The notes: generated by a model from the sequence alone, not told the origin. A stretch of DNA of 64,000 nucleotides from Streptomyces parvulus (GCF_014648855.1 NZ_BMRX01000007.1:372001-436000); one strand, 5' to 3'; shown: positions 36,401 through 44,597, counted from the stretch's first letter. A program made the numbers and translations.

Positions 36401-38175
36401 GGTCGTCCCCTCAGGTGCGCGATCAGTACTGCGGTGTCGTCGTCGCCCATCTCGCGGAAGTCGGAGGCGGCGGTGACGAGCCGCCGCGCCGAGAGTTCGT
36501 CGACGGGTCCGATCCCCCGCACGGCGTCGTGCAGCAGATCCTCGAAGCAGGTGCCGTCCGCCGCCCTCGCCTCCGTGAGTCCGTCGGTGAACAGCACCAG
36601 GGCGTCGCCGTCCGCGAGCCGGACCCGGTGCGGGGCGTACTCGGCTCCGGGCACGACGCCGAGGAGCAGTCCTCGGGCGGGCAGCTCCTCCACGGTTCCG
36701 TCGGCGTGCCGGACCAGCGGCCACGGGTGCCCGGCGCCGGCGATGTCGGCGTCCCAGCCGCCCCCGGCGGCGGGCGTCAGGGTCACCACCAGGGCGGTCA
36801 CGAAGCGGGCGGCGCCCTCCTCGACCAGCGCGCCGTTGAGCCGCTCCAGGGTCCGTTCGGGAGCCATGCCGTCCGTGAGCAGCGTGCGCAGGGTGTGCCG
36901 GGCCAGCGCGGTGTACGCCGCCGCCTCGGCCCCGCGGCCGCAGACGTCGCCGATGAACAGGGAGATCCGGTCGCCGGCCACCACCGCGTCGTAGAAGTCG
37001 CCGCCGACGTCCAGGCTGGGGTCGCCCACCTCGTAGGCGGCGCTCAGCAGCACCCCGGGCGCCTCGGGCAGGACGCGGGGCAGCAGCTGGCGCTGCAGGG
37101 TCTCCACGTGCTGGCGCCGCTGGGCGTAGAGGGTGGCGGTGTCGATGGCGAGCGCGGCCCGGCCGGCCAGGTCGGCGAGGGTCGGCAGGTCGGCCAGGCT
37201 GGTGTCGTCGCGGTGGTAGAGGAAGGTCAGCGTGCCGAGGACGCGGCCGCGGGCGCGCAGCGGGCTGACGCTCAGCGCCCGGATGGTCTTGCCGTCGCCC
37301 ACGGCGTCCGGCCCGAAGGGACCGCCGCTGAGGTCGCCGCCTCGCAGTACCCGCCCCCGGGACTGACCGGCGACCTGCCGAAGCCGCTCGGCGAGCCAGG
37401 CGTCGTGCAGGGCGACCTCCCCGAGCCAGGCCTGCGCGTCGGCGGCGACGTGGGCGGTGGCCACGGGTTCGAGGCCGCCGTCCGGCCGCAGGAGGTGGAC
37501 CGCGCAGCCCTCGGCCACGGCGGGCACGGCCAGGCGCGCCACCCGGCGCAGCGTCTCCTCCACCTCCAGGCTCTCGTCCATCTGGAGGGAGGCCTCGGCG
37601 AGGAAGGCGTCGCGGGCCTGGCGCCGTTCGTGGACCTCGTCCTCCAGGATGCGCCGGTTGCTGACCATGAGGATGTCGGCGACCTGGTGCAGCCGCTCGC
37701 GCAGCTCCCGCTCCTCGTCCTCGGACGGCGAGTGGTCCAGGGCCATCCACAGGCCCGCGGTGTCGTCGGTCCCGAGCGGGAAGAGGCACTCCAGGACGGT
37801 GACCGCGCCGGTCCCGCGCAGGGCGGGTGCGACGAGCGGTGCGACGGTGTCCGGATCGCGGCGGCGCACGCGGGGCGGCTCGCCGGGCGTTCCGACGGGG
37901 GGCGGCACGGCTCCTCCGGGCCAGTCGGCGGCGGCGGGGTACCAGGTGACGGTTTCGTCGGAGTCAGGTGTCCAGCGGCGGAGGTAGCTCGTCTCGCGCC
38001 CCGCCCAGCGTGCTCCGACGACCGCGGCGGCTCCGGGCACCTCGGACAGGGCGGAGTAGACGCGCGTGGCGAGCATGGTGACGTCCTGAGCACGCACGGC
38101 CGCGAGCCACAGCTCGTGCAGGTGGCGCCACCAGCCGGACGGCGCACCGGGCGTCTCATGGGTACGTTCCTTCAC
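36397..38175 (-). CDS. GAF-SpoIIE serine phosphatase coupled to a response regulator
   Basis: A 592-residue cytoplasmic protein. Residues 1-180 are a divergent sensory region (MLATRVYSALSEVPGAAAVVG). The coiled-coil HERRQARDAFLAEASLQMDESLEVEETLRRVARLAVPAVAEGCAVHLL leads into a GAF domain (about 195-345). The linker ends QRRQHVETLQRQLLPR, and the SpoIIE phosphatase has LDVGGDFYDAVVAG, LFIGDVCGRGAEAAAYTALARH, LVLFTDGLTEARAADG and GDDDTAVLIAHLR. Its substrate would be a phosphorylated STAS protein, not visible nearby. Operonic with the Rcp1-like regulator (4-bp overlap), opposite a phytochrome kinase. Confidence 0.9.
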   Translation of the reverse strand: MKERTHETPGAPSGWWRHLHELWLAAVRAQDVTMLATRVYSALSEVPGAAAVVGARWAGRETSYLRRWTPDSDETVTWYPAAADWPGGAVPPPVGTPGEPPRVRRRDPDTVAPLVAPALRGTGAVTVLECLFPLGTDDTAGLWMALDHSPSEDEERELRERLHQVADILMVSNRRILEDEVHERRQARDAFLAEASLQMDESLEVEETLRRVARLAVPAVAEGCAVHLLRPDGGLEPVATAHVAADAQAWLGEVALHDAWLAERLRQVAGQSRGRVLRGGDLSGGPFGPDAVGDGKTIRALSVSPLRARGRVLGTLTFLYHRDDTSLADLPTLADLAGRAALAIDTATLYAQRRQHVETLQRQLLPRVLPEAPGVLLSAAYEVGDPSLDVGGDFYDAVVAGDRISLFIGDVCGRGAEAAAYTALARHTLRTLLTDGMAPERTLERLNGALVEEGAARFVTALVVTLTPAAGGGWDADIAGAGHPWPLVRHADGTVEELPARGLLLGVVPGAEYAPHRVRLADGDALVLFTDGLTEARAADGTCFEDLLHDAVRGIGPVDELSARRLVTAASDFREMGDDDTAVLIAHLRGRP

Positions 38176-38263
38176 ACAATCCTCTCCACCGGCACACTGT
38201 ACCCGCGCAGGGGCCGGATCCCCGGGCCGGACGGACGGGCCGACCGGTGCCGCCGGGGGCCTG

Positions 38264-38479
38264 TCAGGCCGCGGAGCGCAGGGGTTCCGCCTCGTCCCCG
38301 CGCGTGTCCGAGCGGGCCGTGGAGGTGGGGGCGACGACGAGGAAGGCGTCGGCGGCGAGGTCCATGACGACCTCGGCCGTCTGGCCCTGCGCCCGCAGGT
38401 GCGAGGCGAATTCCTCGGCCGGCCAGGAGCCGCGGGGCGAGCCCGCGGGGAACGTCTTCAACACCAGGGCATGCGTCAT
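38264..38479 (-). CDS. Small conserved hypothetical protein
   Basis: A 71-residue protein beginning MTHALVLKTFPAGSPRGSWP. AEEFASHLRAQGQTAEVVMDL is a possible helix and AADAFLVVA a strand. A textbook GGAGGT sits 7 bases upstream of the ATG, so it is almost certainly expressed. I do not recognise the family. It is divergent from the streptogrisin gene, with a CAAGCGCTTG palindrome between them, and lies on the same strand as the SpoIIE operon 88 bp further on. Confidence 0.65.
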   Translation of the reverse strand: MTHALVLKTFPAGSPRGSWPAEEFASHLRAQGQTAEVVMDLAADAFLVVAPTSTARSDTRGDEAEPLRSAA

Positions 38480-38666
38480 CGCGGCACCTCCGCACGTGGA
38501 TTCGGCACAGCCACCCCTTGACCCGGACGGTTGGCTGCCTTGTCCTGCGCATGCCCCCGATCCACGGGGGACACGCCCACGGAATCTCGTCTCGCCGCAC
38601 TCCTGCCGCGGGCCGGTCCCGTCCGGGGGTCTTGCGCAGACGCGTCGCTCTCTACAGCATGGGGTG

Positions 38667-38676
38667 CAAGCGCTTG
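38667..38676. promoter_or_regulatory. CAAGCGCTTG palindrome between small gene and streptogrisin A gene
   Basis: A perfect 10-bp palindrome extended by TG on the left (TGCAAGCGCTTG), the shape of LacI/GalR-family operators. It lies 100 bp before the streptogrisin GTG. It could repress extracellular protease expression; no LacI-type regulator is encoded in the window. Confidence 0.45.
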
Positions 38677-38775
38677 TCAGGGCCACGCCAGTGATCGCGG
38701 TGTGTCCTGATGGTGTGTCATGAGGCGCCCACCCAGCGCCTTCTCCCCGGTTCCCCACAACCTGGAGGATTCACA

Positions 38776-39666
38776 GTGCGACTCTCCCACCCCCACAGCC
38801 TTCCGAGACGCGCACGACTGGTCGCCATGGCCACCGGCCTCGCCGCCGCGGCGGCCCTGGCGGTCCCCGCCGCCACCGCGTCGGCGCAGCCGGCCCCGGA
38901 GACGTTCAGCGCCGCCGAGCTCAACCAGACGACCGCCGCCGTGCGCACCGCCGACGTCGGCGGCACCGCGTGGTACACCGACGCCAAGTCGGGCAAGGTC
39001 GTCGTCACGGTCGACAGCACGGTCAGCAAGGCCGAGATAGCCAAGATCAGGAGTGAGGCCGGCGAGAACGCCGACGCGCTCGTGGTCAAGCACACGCCCG
39101 GCACGTTCTCGAAGCTCATCGCCGGCGGCGAGGCCATCACCACAGGCGGAGCCCGCTGCTCCCTCGGCTTCAACGTGCAGGACGGCGCCGGCACCAAGTT
39201 CGCGCTGACCGCCGGTCACTGCACCAACATCGGCAGCTCCTGGTCCATCGGCACCACGGCCGGGTCCAGCTTCCCGGGCAACGACTACGGCATCATCCGG
39301 CACTCCAACGGTGCCGCCGCCGACGGCCGTGTCTACCTCTACAACGGCTCCTACCAGGAGATCACCGGCGCCGGAAACGCCTCGGTGGGCCAGTCGGTCC
39401 AGCGCAGCGGCAGCACGACCGGCCTGCACGGCGGCAGCGTCACCGGCCTCAACGCCACCGTCAACTACGGTGCCGACGGCATCGTCTCGGGCCTGATCCA
39501 GACCAACGTCTGCGCCGAGCCCGGCGACAGCGGCGGCGCCCTGTTCTCCGGCAGCACCGCGCTCGGCCTGACCTCGGGCGGCAGCGGCAACTGCTCCTCC
39601 GGCGGCACGACGTTCTTCCAGCCGGTCACCGAGGCACTCGCCGCCTACGGCGTGAGCATCATCTGA
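38776..39666 (+). CDS. sprA: Streptogrisin A-like secreted serine protease (S1E family)
   Basis: A 296-residue preproenzyme. The signal peptide has an RR-x-R start, a hydrophobic core [19 protein letters not shown], and an ASA cleavage site. A prodomain of about 75 residues follows ([37 protein letters not shown]). The mature enzyme begins at about I115 ([18 protein letters not shown]), giving 182 residues, the size of S. griseus SGPA. Catalytic residues lie in LTAGHCTN (His about 150), GNDYGII (Asp about 171) and PGDSGGALF (Ser about 252). It cleaves after large hydrophobic residues extracellularly. The GTG has GGAGGA upstream. A strong hairpin terminator follows. Confidence 0.95.
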   Translation: MRLSHPHSLPRRARLVAMATGLAAAAALAVPAATASAQPAPETFSAAELNQTTAAVRTADVGGTAWYTDAKSGKVVVTVDSTVSKAEIAKIRSEAGENADALVVKHTPGTFSKLIAGGEAITTGGARCSLGFNVQDGAGTKFALTAGHCTNIGSSWSIGTTAGSSFPGNDYGIIRHSNGAAADGRVYLYNGSYQEITGAGNASVGQSVQRSGSTTGLHGGSVTGLNATVNYGADGIVSGLIQTNVCAEPGDSGGALFSGSTALGLTSGGSGNCSSGGTTFFQPVTEALAAYGVSII

Positions 39667-39715
39667 GTCCTCTGCTCCCTCGCCCCGGCCCGGCGGCTCC
39701 GCCACCGGCCCTGAA

Positions 39716-39751
39716 CACCGCCCCCGCCCGGTCCACCGGGCGGGGGCGGTG
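39716..39751 (+). terminator. Rho-independent-type hairpin after streptogrisin A
   Basis: Perfect 16-bp arms, CACCGCCCCCGCCCGG and its complement, around a TCCA loop. It ends the streptogrisin transcript 50 bp after the stop codon. There is no U-run, which is usual for Streptomyces terminators. Confidence 0.85.
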
Positions 39752-39913
39752 CGCGCGTCGCCGGGGCCGCGCCCGTTCAACCCTCCCCGCGGAACGTCCC
39801 GTCAGCGAGAGGCACTTCTGCGTTCGCGCCACCAGAGGGTGACGAACGCCGCGAGAGCGACCAGGAAAAGCAGGAACACCGCGATGCGCGTAGCGCGTGG
39901 CCGCGGAGAAGAA

Positions 39914-40345
39914 TCAGTCGAGGCAGAACTCGTTGCCCTCGATGTCCTGCATCGTGATGCACGACTCGTTGACGCCGTCGGCGCGCTGGGTCAGCACGTG
40001 TGTCGCGCCGAGCGCCATCAACCGTGCGCATTCGGCCTCCAGCGTGGCCAGGCGCTCGTCACCCACGAGCCCTGTGCCGGCCCGCACATCGAGATGCACC
40101 CGGTTCTTGACGACCTTGCCTTCGGGGACTCGCTGGAAGAGCAGGCGGGGACCCACACCCGAGGGGTCGGTGATCGCGAAGTAGAGCTCCTCCTCGGGCG
40201 GCAGCGACTGGTGGTATTCCTCCCACGTGGCGAAGCCCTCCGGGACCGGCGGCACGACGTACCCCAGCACCTCGCACCAGAAGGCGGCGAGACGCGCGGG
40301 TTCCGCGCAGTCGAAGGTCACTTGGATCTGTCTGATGGTCGGCAT
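39914..40345 (-). CDS. VOC-family (glyoxalase/bleomycin-resistance fold) protein
   Basis: A 143-residue two-module protein. IRQIQVTFDCAEPARLAAFWCEVLGYVV opens the first beta-alpha-beta-beta-beta module. NRVHLDVRAGTGLVGDERLATLEAECARLMALGATHV and MQDIEGNEFCLD form the second. VOC proteins bind metals and act as dioxygenases, glyoxalases or drug-binding resistance proteins. No substrate can be named. It starts with ATG 82 bp from the divergent small gene pair at 40.4 kb. Confidence 0.85.
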   Translation of the reverse strand: MPTIRQIQVTFDCAEPARLAAFWCEVLGYVVPPVPEGFATWEEYHQSLPPEEELYFAITDPSGVGPRLLFQRVPEGKVVKNRVHLDVRAGTGLVGDERLATLEAECARLMALGATHVLTQRADGVNESCITMQDIEGNEFCLD

Positions 40346-40459
40346 CGGCGCACGATAACAGGGACGCTGCGCGGCTCCTGACTGTAGTGATGCGCCGTTC
40401 TCACCGACCCACCTCGATTCAGGCGGCACCGCAATGTTGCGGGGTGACACCCTGGAGCG

Positions 40460-40789
40460 ATGCGACCTGAGACCGACGTCACCGAGAACGGCCTGCGGCA
40501 TCTGCTCAATGAGTGGGATCCGATCGGCGTCGCCGATGCAGTTCAGGACGAGTACGACTGCATGCTCGCTCCTCTCCTTCAGCGCCTCCGGGGCGGCGCA
40601 GCCCAGGTGGAGATCGGCGAGTTCCTGCGGCATGAGCTGGAGGATCACTTCGGACTCTCCCCTCATCCATCAGAGCCGCAAGCGATGGCCTACCGGGTGA
40701 TGACCTGGTGGGCATCAGGCCAAGGCACAGTGGGTGCGCCGAGGCCGTCGAACGGGGATGCCTCGCAGAGCCCATCCACCGCTCTATGA
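40460..40789 (+). CDS. Small acidic protein, possible partner of the adjacent PemK/MazF-like gene
   Basis: A 109-residue hypothetical. The start MRPETDVTENGLRHLLNEWDPIGVADAVQDEYDCML is rich in acidic residues, and a helical LLQRLRGGAAQVEIGEFLRHELEDHFGL follows. Proteins with NEWDPIGV occur across bacteria without an assigned function. It overlaps the ribosome binding site of the following PemK/MazF-like gene, so translation may be coupled. It is not a recognisable antitoxin family, though its position is that of one. That partnership is inference. Confidence 0.65.
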   Translation: MRPETDVTENGLRHLLNEWDPIGVADAVQDEYDCMLAPLLQRLRGGAAQVEIGEFLRHELEDHFGLSPHPSEPQAMAYRVMTWWASGQGTVGAPRPSNGDASQSPSTAL

Positions 40790-40800
40790 CAGGAGGACCT

Positions 40801-41145
40801 GTGCAGCGTGGCGAAGTCTGGTGGGCGGAGGTCGACGGGCGGCGGCCCGTCGTACTGCTCTCGCGAGAAGGGCCGGAGTTCCGGGCGATGCAGGTCGTCG
40901 CTCCCGCCGGCGTCGAACTCGGCGGAGTCGCCGCCGAGCTGGCAGTAGGTGCCCCTGAGGGATTGCCCGTGGAAGGCGTGCTGCGGGTCGCGCTCCCCCG
41001 CCCCGGGCTCATCCCCTGCACGTGGCTGGTCACCCTGCACCGGAAAGACCTGGTCGAACGGGCGGGAACACTGTCGCCGGCGAAGCTTGGCGATCTCCGG
41101 GAACTCCTCCGGCTCGGTGGGCTCGAAGAGCAGCCCGCACCATGA
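40801..41145 (+). CDS. PemK/MazF-like type II toxin-fold protein
   Basis: A 114-residue protein with the compact SH3-like toxin signature VQRGEVWWAEVDGRRPVVLLS at the start. VEGVLRVALPRPGLIPCTWLVTLHRKDLVERAGTLSPAKLGDLRELL in the second half matches the last strands and helix. MazF/PemK toxins are sequence-specific mRNA endoribonucleases; the conserved catalytic Arg in the first loop is retained. GTG start with AGGAGG 6 bases upstream. Its likely partner is the acidic 109-residue protein directly upstream. Many Streptomyces copies may be non-toxic, so activity is not assured. Confidence 0.8.
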   Translation: MQRGEVWWAEVDGRRPVVLLSREGPEFRAMQVVAPAGVELGGVAAELAVGAPEGLPVEGVLRVALPRPGLIPCTWLVTLHRKDLVERAGTLSPAKLGDLRELLRLGGLEEQPAP

Positions 41146-41237
41146 GCCCGTGCTCTGCCCGCGGCACAGCGCGTGGCCGATGAGGTGACGTCCGACAGCG
41201 GCGCTGGGCCGAGGGTGCTGTATCTCGGCCTCGACTC

Positions 41238-42266
41238 CTACGTGACGGCCCCCGGCGACGGCCACCCCAGCCACCAGATGAACAGGCCGCTCAGCAGGAC
41301 GAGCAGGAAGAGTGCGGCGTTGGTGCGGCGGTAGGCGACGAGGAGGGCCACGAACTCGCGGATCATGGCGCTCGGCCAGAAGTACGCGGCGGTCGGGGCG
41401 CCGATCACGTGGCCCCGGACGCCCGTGCGGCGGGCGGTGATCGCCGCGCGGAAGACGTGGTAGTTGTTCGTGACGATCACGCACCGGTAGTCCGGATTCC
41501 CCCGCTCCATCAGGGCTTTGCTGAACGTCAGATTCTCGTCCGTGGTCGTCGAGCGGTCCTCGCGTTCGATCAGGTCGGCGGGGAAACCCTGGTTGACCAG
41601 GTAGTCCGCCATCGCGTGGGACTCGGGCAGCTTCTCGTCGGGACCTTGGCCTCCCGAGGTGATCAGGACCGGGCGCCGGCCCCTCCGGGACAGCCGTGCG
41701 TGTTCCTTCCGGGCCCGGTCGAGGCGGCCGGCCAGCAGCGGGGGCACGGTCGTGCCGCCGGTCAGGCCCGAGCCCAGGACCACCACGTAGTCCGCCCGGC
41801 GCCGGATGCGCAGACGCCCGTACAGACTTCCGTAGACGAGGAAACAGAGGAACAGGAAGGCGACGTATCCGGCGAGCGCCACCGCCGTCGCCGCGACGAC
41901 CACGAGCGTGTGCGTGTGCAGCACCAGCGCCGTGATCAGCAACGCGAGCAGGGCGACCAGGGCTGTGCCGGCCCCCAGGGAGAGCAGGTTCGCCAGGCTC
42001 CTGCCCTCCTTGCGGACCATGCTGACCCCGTTGGCGATGAGGAACCACGCCAGCGTGACGACCCCCACGCCCGCCAGGGTCAGCAGCGCGACGGCCAGGT
42101 CGCGGCCCAACTGGGGCCGCTCGGAGGCCACATGCCAGAGGAGCGCGAGCACGGCGAAGACGGCGGACAGGCCCAGCAGGACCGCGTTGCTCACTCGGCG
42201 GCGATCTCTGACCAGGCCGGCACAGAACAAGATGAAGCAGATGAACGACGGTACAAAGGCCACCAT
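41238..42266 (-). CDS. YdcF/ElyC/SanA-family (DUF218) membrane protein
   Basis: A 342-residue protein. Five or six helices occupy the first 150 residues (FVPSFICFILFCAGLV, LLGLSAVFAVLALLW, VALLTLAGVGVVTLAWFL, VVVAATAVALAGYVAFLFLCF). The DUF218 domain comes next (ADYVVVLGSGLTGGTTVPPLLAGRLDRA, SRRGRRPVLITSGGQGPDE, RSTTTDENLTFSKALM, CVIVTNNYHVFRAAITAR). A last helix, FLLVLLSGLFIWWLGW, ends it. The family includes ElyC and SanA, involved in envelope and peptidoglycan precursor homeostasis. Transcribed convergently to the toxin-like gene. Confidence 0.88.
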   Translation of the reverse strand: MVAFVPSFICFILFCAGLVRDRRRVSNAVLLGLSAVFAVLALLWHVASERPQLGRDLAVALLTLAGVGVVTLAWFLIANGVSMVRKEGRSLANLLSLGAGTALVALLALLITALVLHTHTLVVVAATAVALAGYVAFLFLCFLVYGSLYGRLRIRRRADYVVVLGSGLTGGTTVPPLLAGRLDRARKEHARLSRRGRRPVLITSGGQGPDEKLPESHAMADYLVNQGFPADLIEREDRSTTTDENLTFSKALMERGNPDYRCVIVTNNYHVFRAAITARRTGVRGHVIGAPTAAYFWPSAMIREFVALLVAYRRTNAALFLLVLLSGLFIWWLGWPSPGAVT

Positions 42267-42731
42267 GCGTTGATCCTACGAGGCGCGGCGCGATCCCGAC
42301 CGTCCTCCCCGGTGCCCCCGCGCGACCGGCTCCAACCCCTTGGCAGCGAGTAGGGCAGGCAGTCCTGGGAGCCAGCCGACTCTCTCCCCGAAACGCATAT
42401 CCATTCCGGCCGCAATGAGCCCCGCCGCTTCACATCGACATATCGGGACGAAAGTGGGTCAACCCCTCATCTCTGGGGCGGAATTCACGGCTCCGTCGTC
42501 GAATTTCGGGGAGAACCTGGCTGGAAATGAACGAAGTGGACTCTTTGCCGCAAGAAGCGGTCCGCTGTAGTCGTATTTCGGCCAGGTTCAGACCTGATTC
42601 GATCTCCCCACTCACCCCGGTAGCCAAGGGCTTCGCGTCCGTCACTGCCCGTTGCCGCGCCTGGAAAGTTGTCCAAGAGCAATGGTTGAGCGCCAAACAC
42701 TGCTGCGAACCCGCCTTCACACCATGCACAC
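42267..42731. other. 465-bp gap without a convincing gene
   Basis: No reading frame with family support, signal peptide or good ribosome binding site is apparent. The stretch is visibly richer in A and T than neighbouring DNA, with frames such as the one containing SNFGENLAGNERSGLF that look like eroded coding sequence. It may hold the YdcF gene promoter at its left end. I treat it as decayed or regulatory DNA. Confidence 0.5.
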
Positions 42732-43487
42732 TTACCGCGCCCCGCATGCGTGGTCCCCCAGCCCGCGGCAACCGCCCCCGCTGCAAAGGACCCCATCGCC
42801 ATGAGCGCGCCCGGAAGACGCAGAACCGCCGTCCAGCGGGCCGGTCTGCTGATGTGCTGCAGCCTTGGTCTCGCCATGGTCACCGCCGGCGTCGAAGCGC
42901 TCTTCCAGCCGGGCGCCGCATGGTGGTCCCTCGCCTGGCCCGCCCCCTGGTGCCTCACCCCTGCCGCCGCGCTCGCCTGGGGCATCCTGCGTCTGCGTGA
43001 GAAGGGCAGGGGCCGGCCGCCCGGCGACGGGCACAACGACCTGCCGGCCGAGGACTGGGACCAGGCCGCCTGACCCGCCCTGCCCTGCCCCCACCTCGAA
43101 CCACACCACCTTGCCGGGATCCCGCTCCCCCACCCCCCACTTGTCCGCCAGCTCCGACACGAGCAGCAGGCCGCGCCCGCCCTCGCCAGGCTCCCGCACC
43201 TCCGACCGCGGGATCGCCGGCACGCCGTCCCCGCTGTCGTGGACCTCTACACGTACGCCGTCTCCGCAGCGCTCCAGCCGCAGCAGAAAGCCCCGGCCGG
43301 GCGGCGCGCCGTGCACCAGCGCGTTGGTCGCCAGTTCACTCACGCACAGCAGCACGTCGTCCGCCCTCTCGTCCACACCCCACTCCGCGAGTGCCTGCCT
43401 CGCGAACGCCCTCGCGGCCGGGACGGAACGGCGCTCACGGCGGTAGAAGCGCTCGCGTGGGGACGGGGGGTGAGTTTCGGTGTTCAC
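42732..43487 (-). CDS. HATPase-domain (anti-sigma kinase-like) regulator of a WhiJ-like cluster
   Basis: Residues 1-140 form a GHKL ATPase: RRSVPAARAFARQALAEWGV, VLLCVSELATNALVHGAPPG (N-box), VRVEVHDSGDGVP (G1), GEGGRGLLLVSELADKWGVGERDPGKVVWFEVG (G2/end). The domain is complete by VVWFEV. The remaining 110 residues are low-complexity Gly/Arg and run antisense over a membrane-protein ORF; they may be an artefact of missing stops or a genuine disordered tail. Such ATPases beside XRE/DUF5753 and DUF397 genes are typical of the WhiJ/AbaA-like Streptomyces clusters that influence development. Divergent from the XRE gene by 112 bp. Confidence 0.75.
   Translation of the reverse strand: MNTETHPPSPRERFYRRERRSVPAARAFARQALAEWGVDERADDVLLCVSELATNALVHGAPPGRGFLLRLERCGDGVRVEVHDSGDGVPAIPRSEVREPGEGGRGLLLVSELADKWGVGERDPGKVVWFEVGAGQGGSGGLVPVLGRQVVVPVAGRPAPALLTQTQDAPGERGGRGEAPGGGPGEGPPCGARLEERFDAGGDHGETKAAAHQQTGPLDGGSASSGRAHGDGVLCSGGGCRGLGDHACGAR
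42801..43073 (+). CDS. Small membrane protein (antisense to an ATPase gene)
   Basis: A 90-residue protein with two hydrophobic segments (AGLLMCCSLGLAMVTAGVEAL, and WWSLAWPAPWCLTPAAALAWGIL) and a charged tail. The ATG has AAAGGA 11 bases upstream. It lies wholly opposite the C-terminal part of the HATPase reading frame, which has no stop before 42732. Either could be the true coding strand in this stretch. The membrane segments and codon pattern favour this one; family unknown. Confidence 0.5.
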   Translation: MSAPGRRRTAVQRAGLLMCCSLGLAMVTAGVEALFQPGAAWWSLAWPAPWCLTPAAALAWGILRLREKGRGRPPGDGHNDLPAEDWDQAA

Positions 43488-43599
43488 GTGACGAGGGTCA
43501 CGCTCCGTGGTCACACTGGGACAGTGCGCAGGGCCGTACGGCCGGTCTGTACGGGCGCGCGACGGTGGACGTACGGGCGTGGGTGGGGAGTTCGACCTC

Positions 43600-44418
43600 A
43601 TGGGGACGACGACACGGAGGAACGCCTCCGCGATGAAGATGGTGGGTGCGCTGCTCGCCCTCTACCGGCAGGCCGCGGGCCACACCCAGAGGTCACTGGG
43701 CGAGCGCTTCGTCATCGGTGAGCAGCAGATCGCCTCGATCGAGCAGGGCCGACGCCCGCTGAAGCCGGATCTCGCCGAGCAACTGGACCAACTCCTCGAC
43801 ACCAAAGGCGCGTTGTCCATCGCCCTCAGCAAGATGCCCGAGGTGGACCTCGTTCCGTTGTGGGCGGAGGAGTTCCTGGACCGGGAGCGCGAGGCCATCG
43901 TCATCTCGTCCTACGAGAACCAGGTGTTGCCGGGGCTGCTTCAGACGGAGGCGTACGCGTGGGCGGTGTTCCGCAGTCGCGTGCCGTTCTATGACGAGGA
44001 CACGATCGCCCGCCTTGCGGCGGCACGTATCGATCGACAGGGCATCCTGCACCGCAAGGTCCCTCCGATCACGTGCTTCGTTGTCTGGGAGCCGGTCGTG
44101 CGGGCGCCGATCGGCGGCCGAGAGGTCTGGATCGAGCAACTTCGACATCTCCGACGATGCTCGGAGTTGCCGGGCCTCATGCTCCAGGTCCTTCCTCAGG
44201 ACCGCACAAGCCACGCGGGCCTGAACGGCTCGTTCGTACTGCTGGAGACCCCGGATCACCAGCGGCTTGCCTACACGGAGAACCAGCGTGGCAGCCAACT
44301 GATCGCCGACCCCGACGAGGTGGGGATCCTCACTCAGAAATGTGCGATGCTGCGGTCACAGGCCCTCACACCCGAGGACACGAGGGATCTGCTGGACCGT
44401 CTCCTGGGGGAGCCATGA
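43600..44418 (+). CDS. XRE-family regulator with DUF5753 domain (WhiJ-like)
   Basis: A 272-residue regulator. The N-terminal helix-turn-helix (about 12-65) reads MVGALLALYRQAAGHTQRSLGERFVIGEQQIASIEQGRRPLKPDLAEQL. The DUF5753 domain starts near EAIVISSYENQVLPGLLQTEAYA and includes LRRCSELPGLMLQVLP and GSFVLLETPDHQRLAYTE. This is the WhiJ class, of which Streptomyces carry dozens. The ATG at GGGGACGAC context is chosen; the frame is open 31 codons earlier. It overlaps the DUF397 gene by 4 bp (ATGA), so they are co-translated. Together with the HATPase it forms a developmental-type regulatory trio. Confidence 0.92.
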   Translation: MGTTTRRNASAMKMVGALLALYRQAAGHTQRSLGERFVIGEQQIASIEQGRRPLKPDLAEQLDQLLDTKGALSIALSKMPEVDLVPLWAEEFLDREREAIVISSYENQVLPGLLQTEAYAWAVFRSRVPFYDEDTIARLAAARIDRQGILHRKVPPITCFVVWEPVVRAPIGGREVWIEQLRHLRRCSELPGLMLQVLPQDRTSHAGLNGSFVLLETPDHQRLAYTENQRGSQLIADPDEVGILTQKCAMLRSQALTPEDTRDLLDRLLGEP

Positions 44419-44597
44419 GCAGCACCGCACTTCGGTGGTTCAAGTCGAGCTACAGCGGCGACGAAGGCGGCAACTGCGTAGAGGTCGCCACCGAGCCCAC
44501 CGCCATCCACATCCGCGACTCCAAAACGTCCCCCGACGACACCAACCCGCACCTCACCGTCGCACCAACCGCCTGGTCCGCATTCCTCGCATGGTGA
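44415..44597 (+). CDS. DUF397 small protein
   Basis: A 60-residue protein with the DUF397 pattern: LRWFKSSYSGDEGGNCVEVA, IHIRDSKTSP and LTVAPTAWSAFLAW. DUF397 proteins are encoded next to XRE/DUF5753 regulators and probably bind them, as with WhiJ neighbours. It overlaps the XRE stop by 4 bp. Its own 3' end overlaps the convergent esterase by 44 bp. Confidence 0.93.
   Translation: MSSTALRWFKSSYSGDEGGNCVEVATEPTAIHIRDSKTSPDDTNPHLTVAPTAWSAFLAW

Noticed and set aside
39802..39876. 24-residue membrane-like ORF on the minus strand after the VOC gene
   Set aside because: Only a GTG start without a ribosome binding site; it could be a relic but support is too weak.
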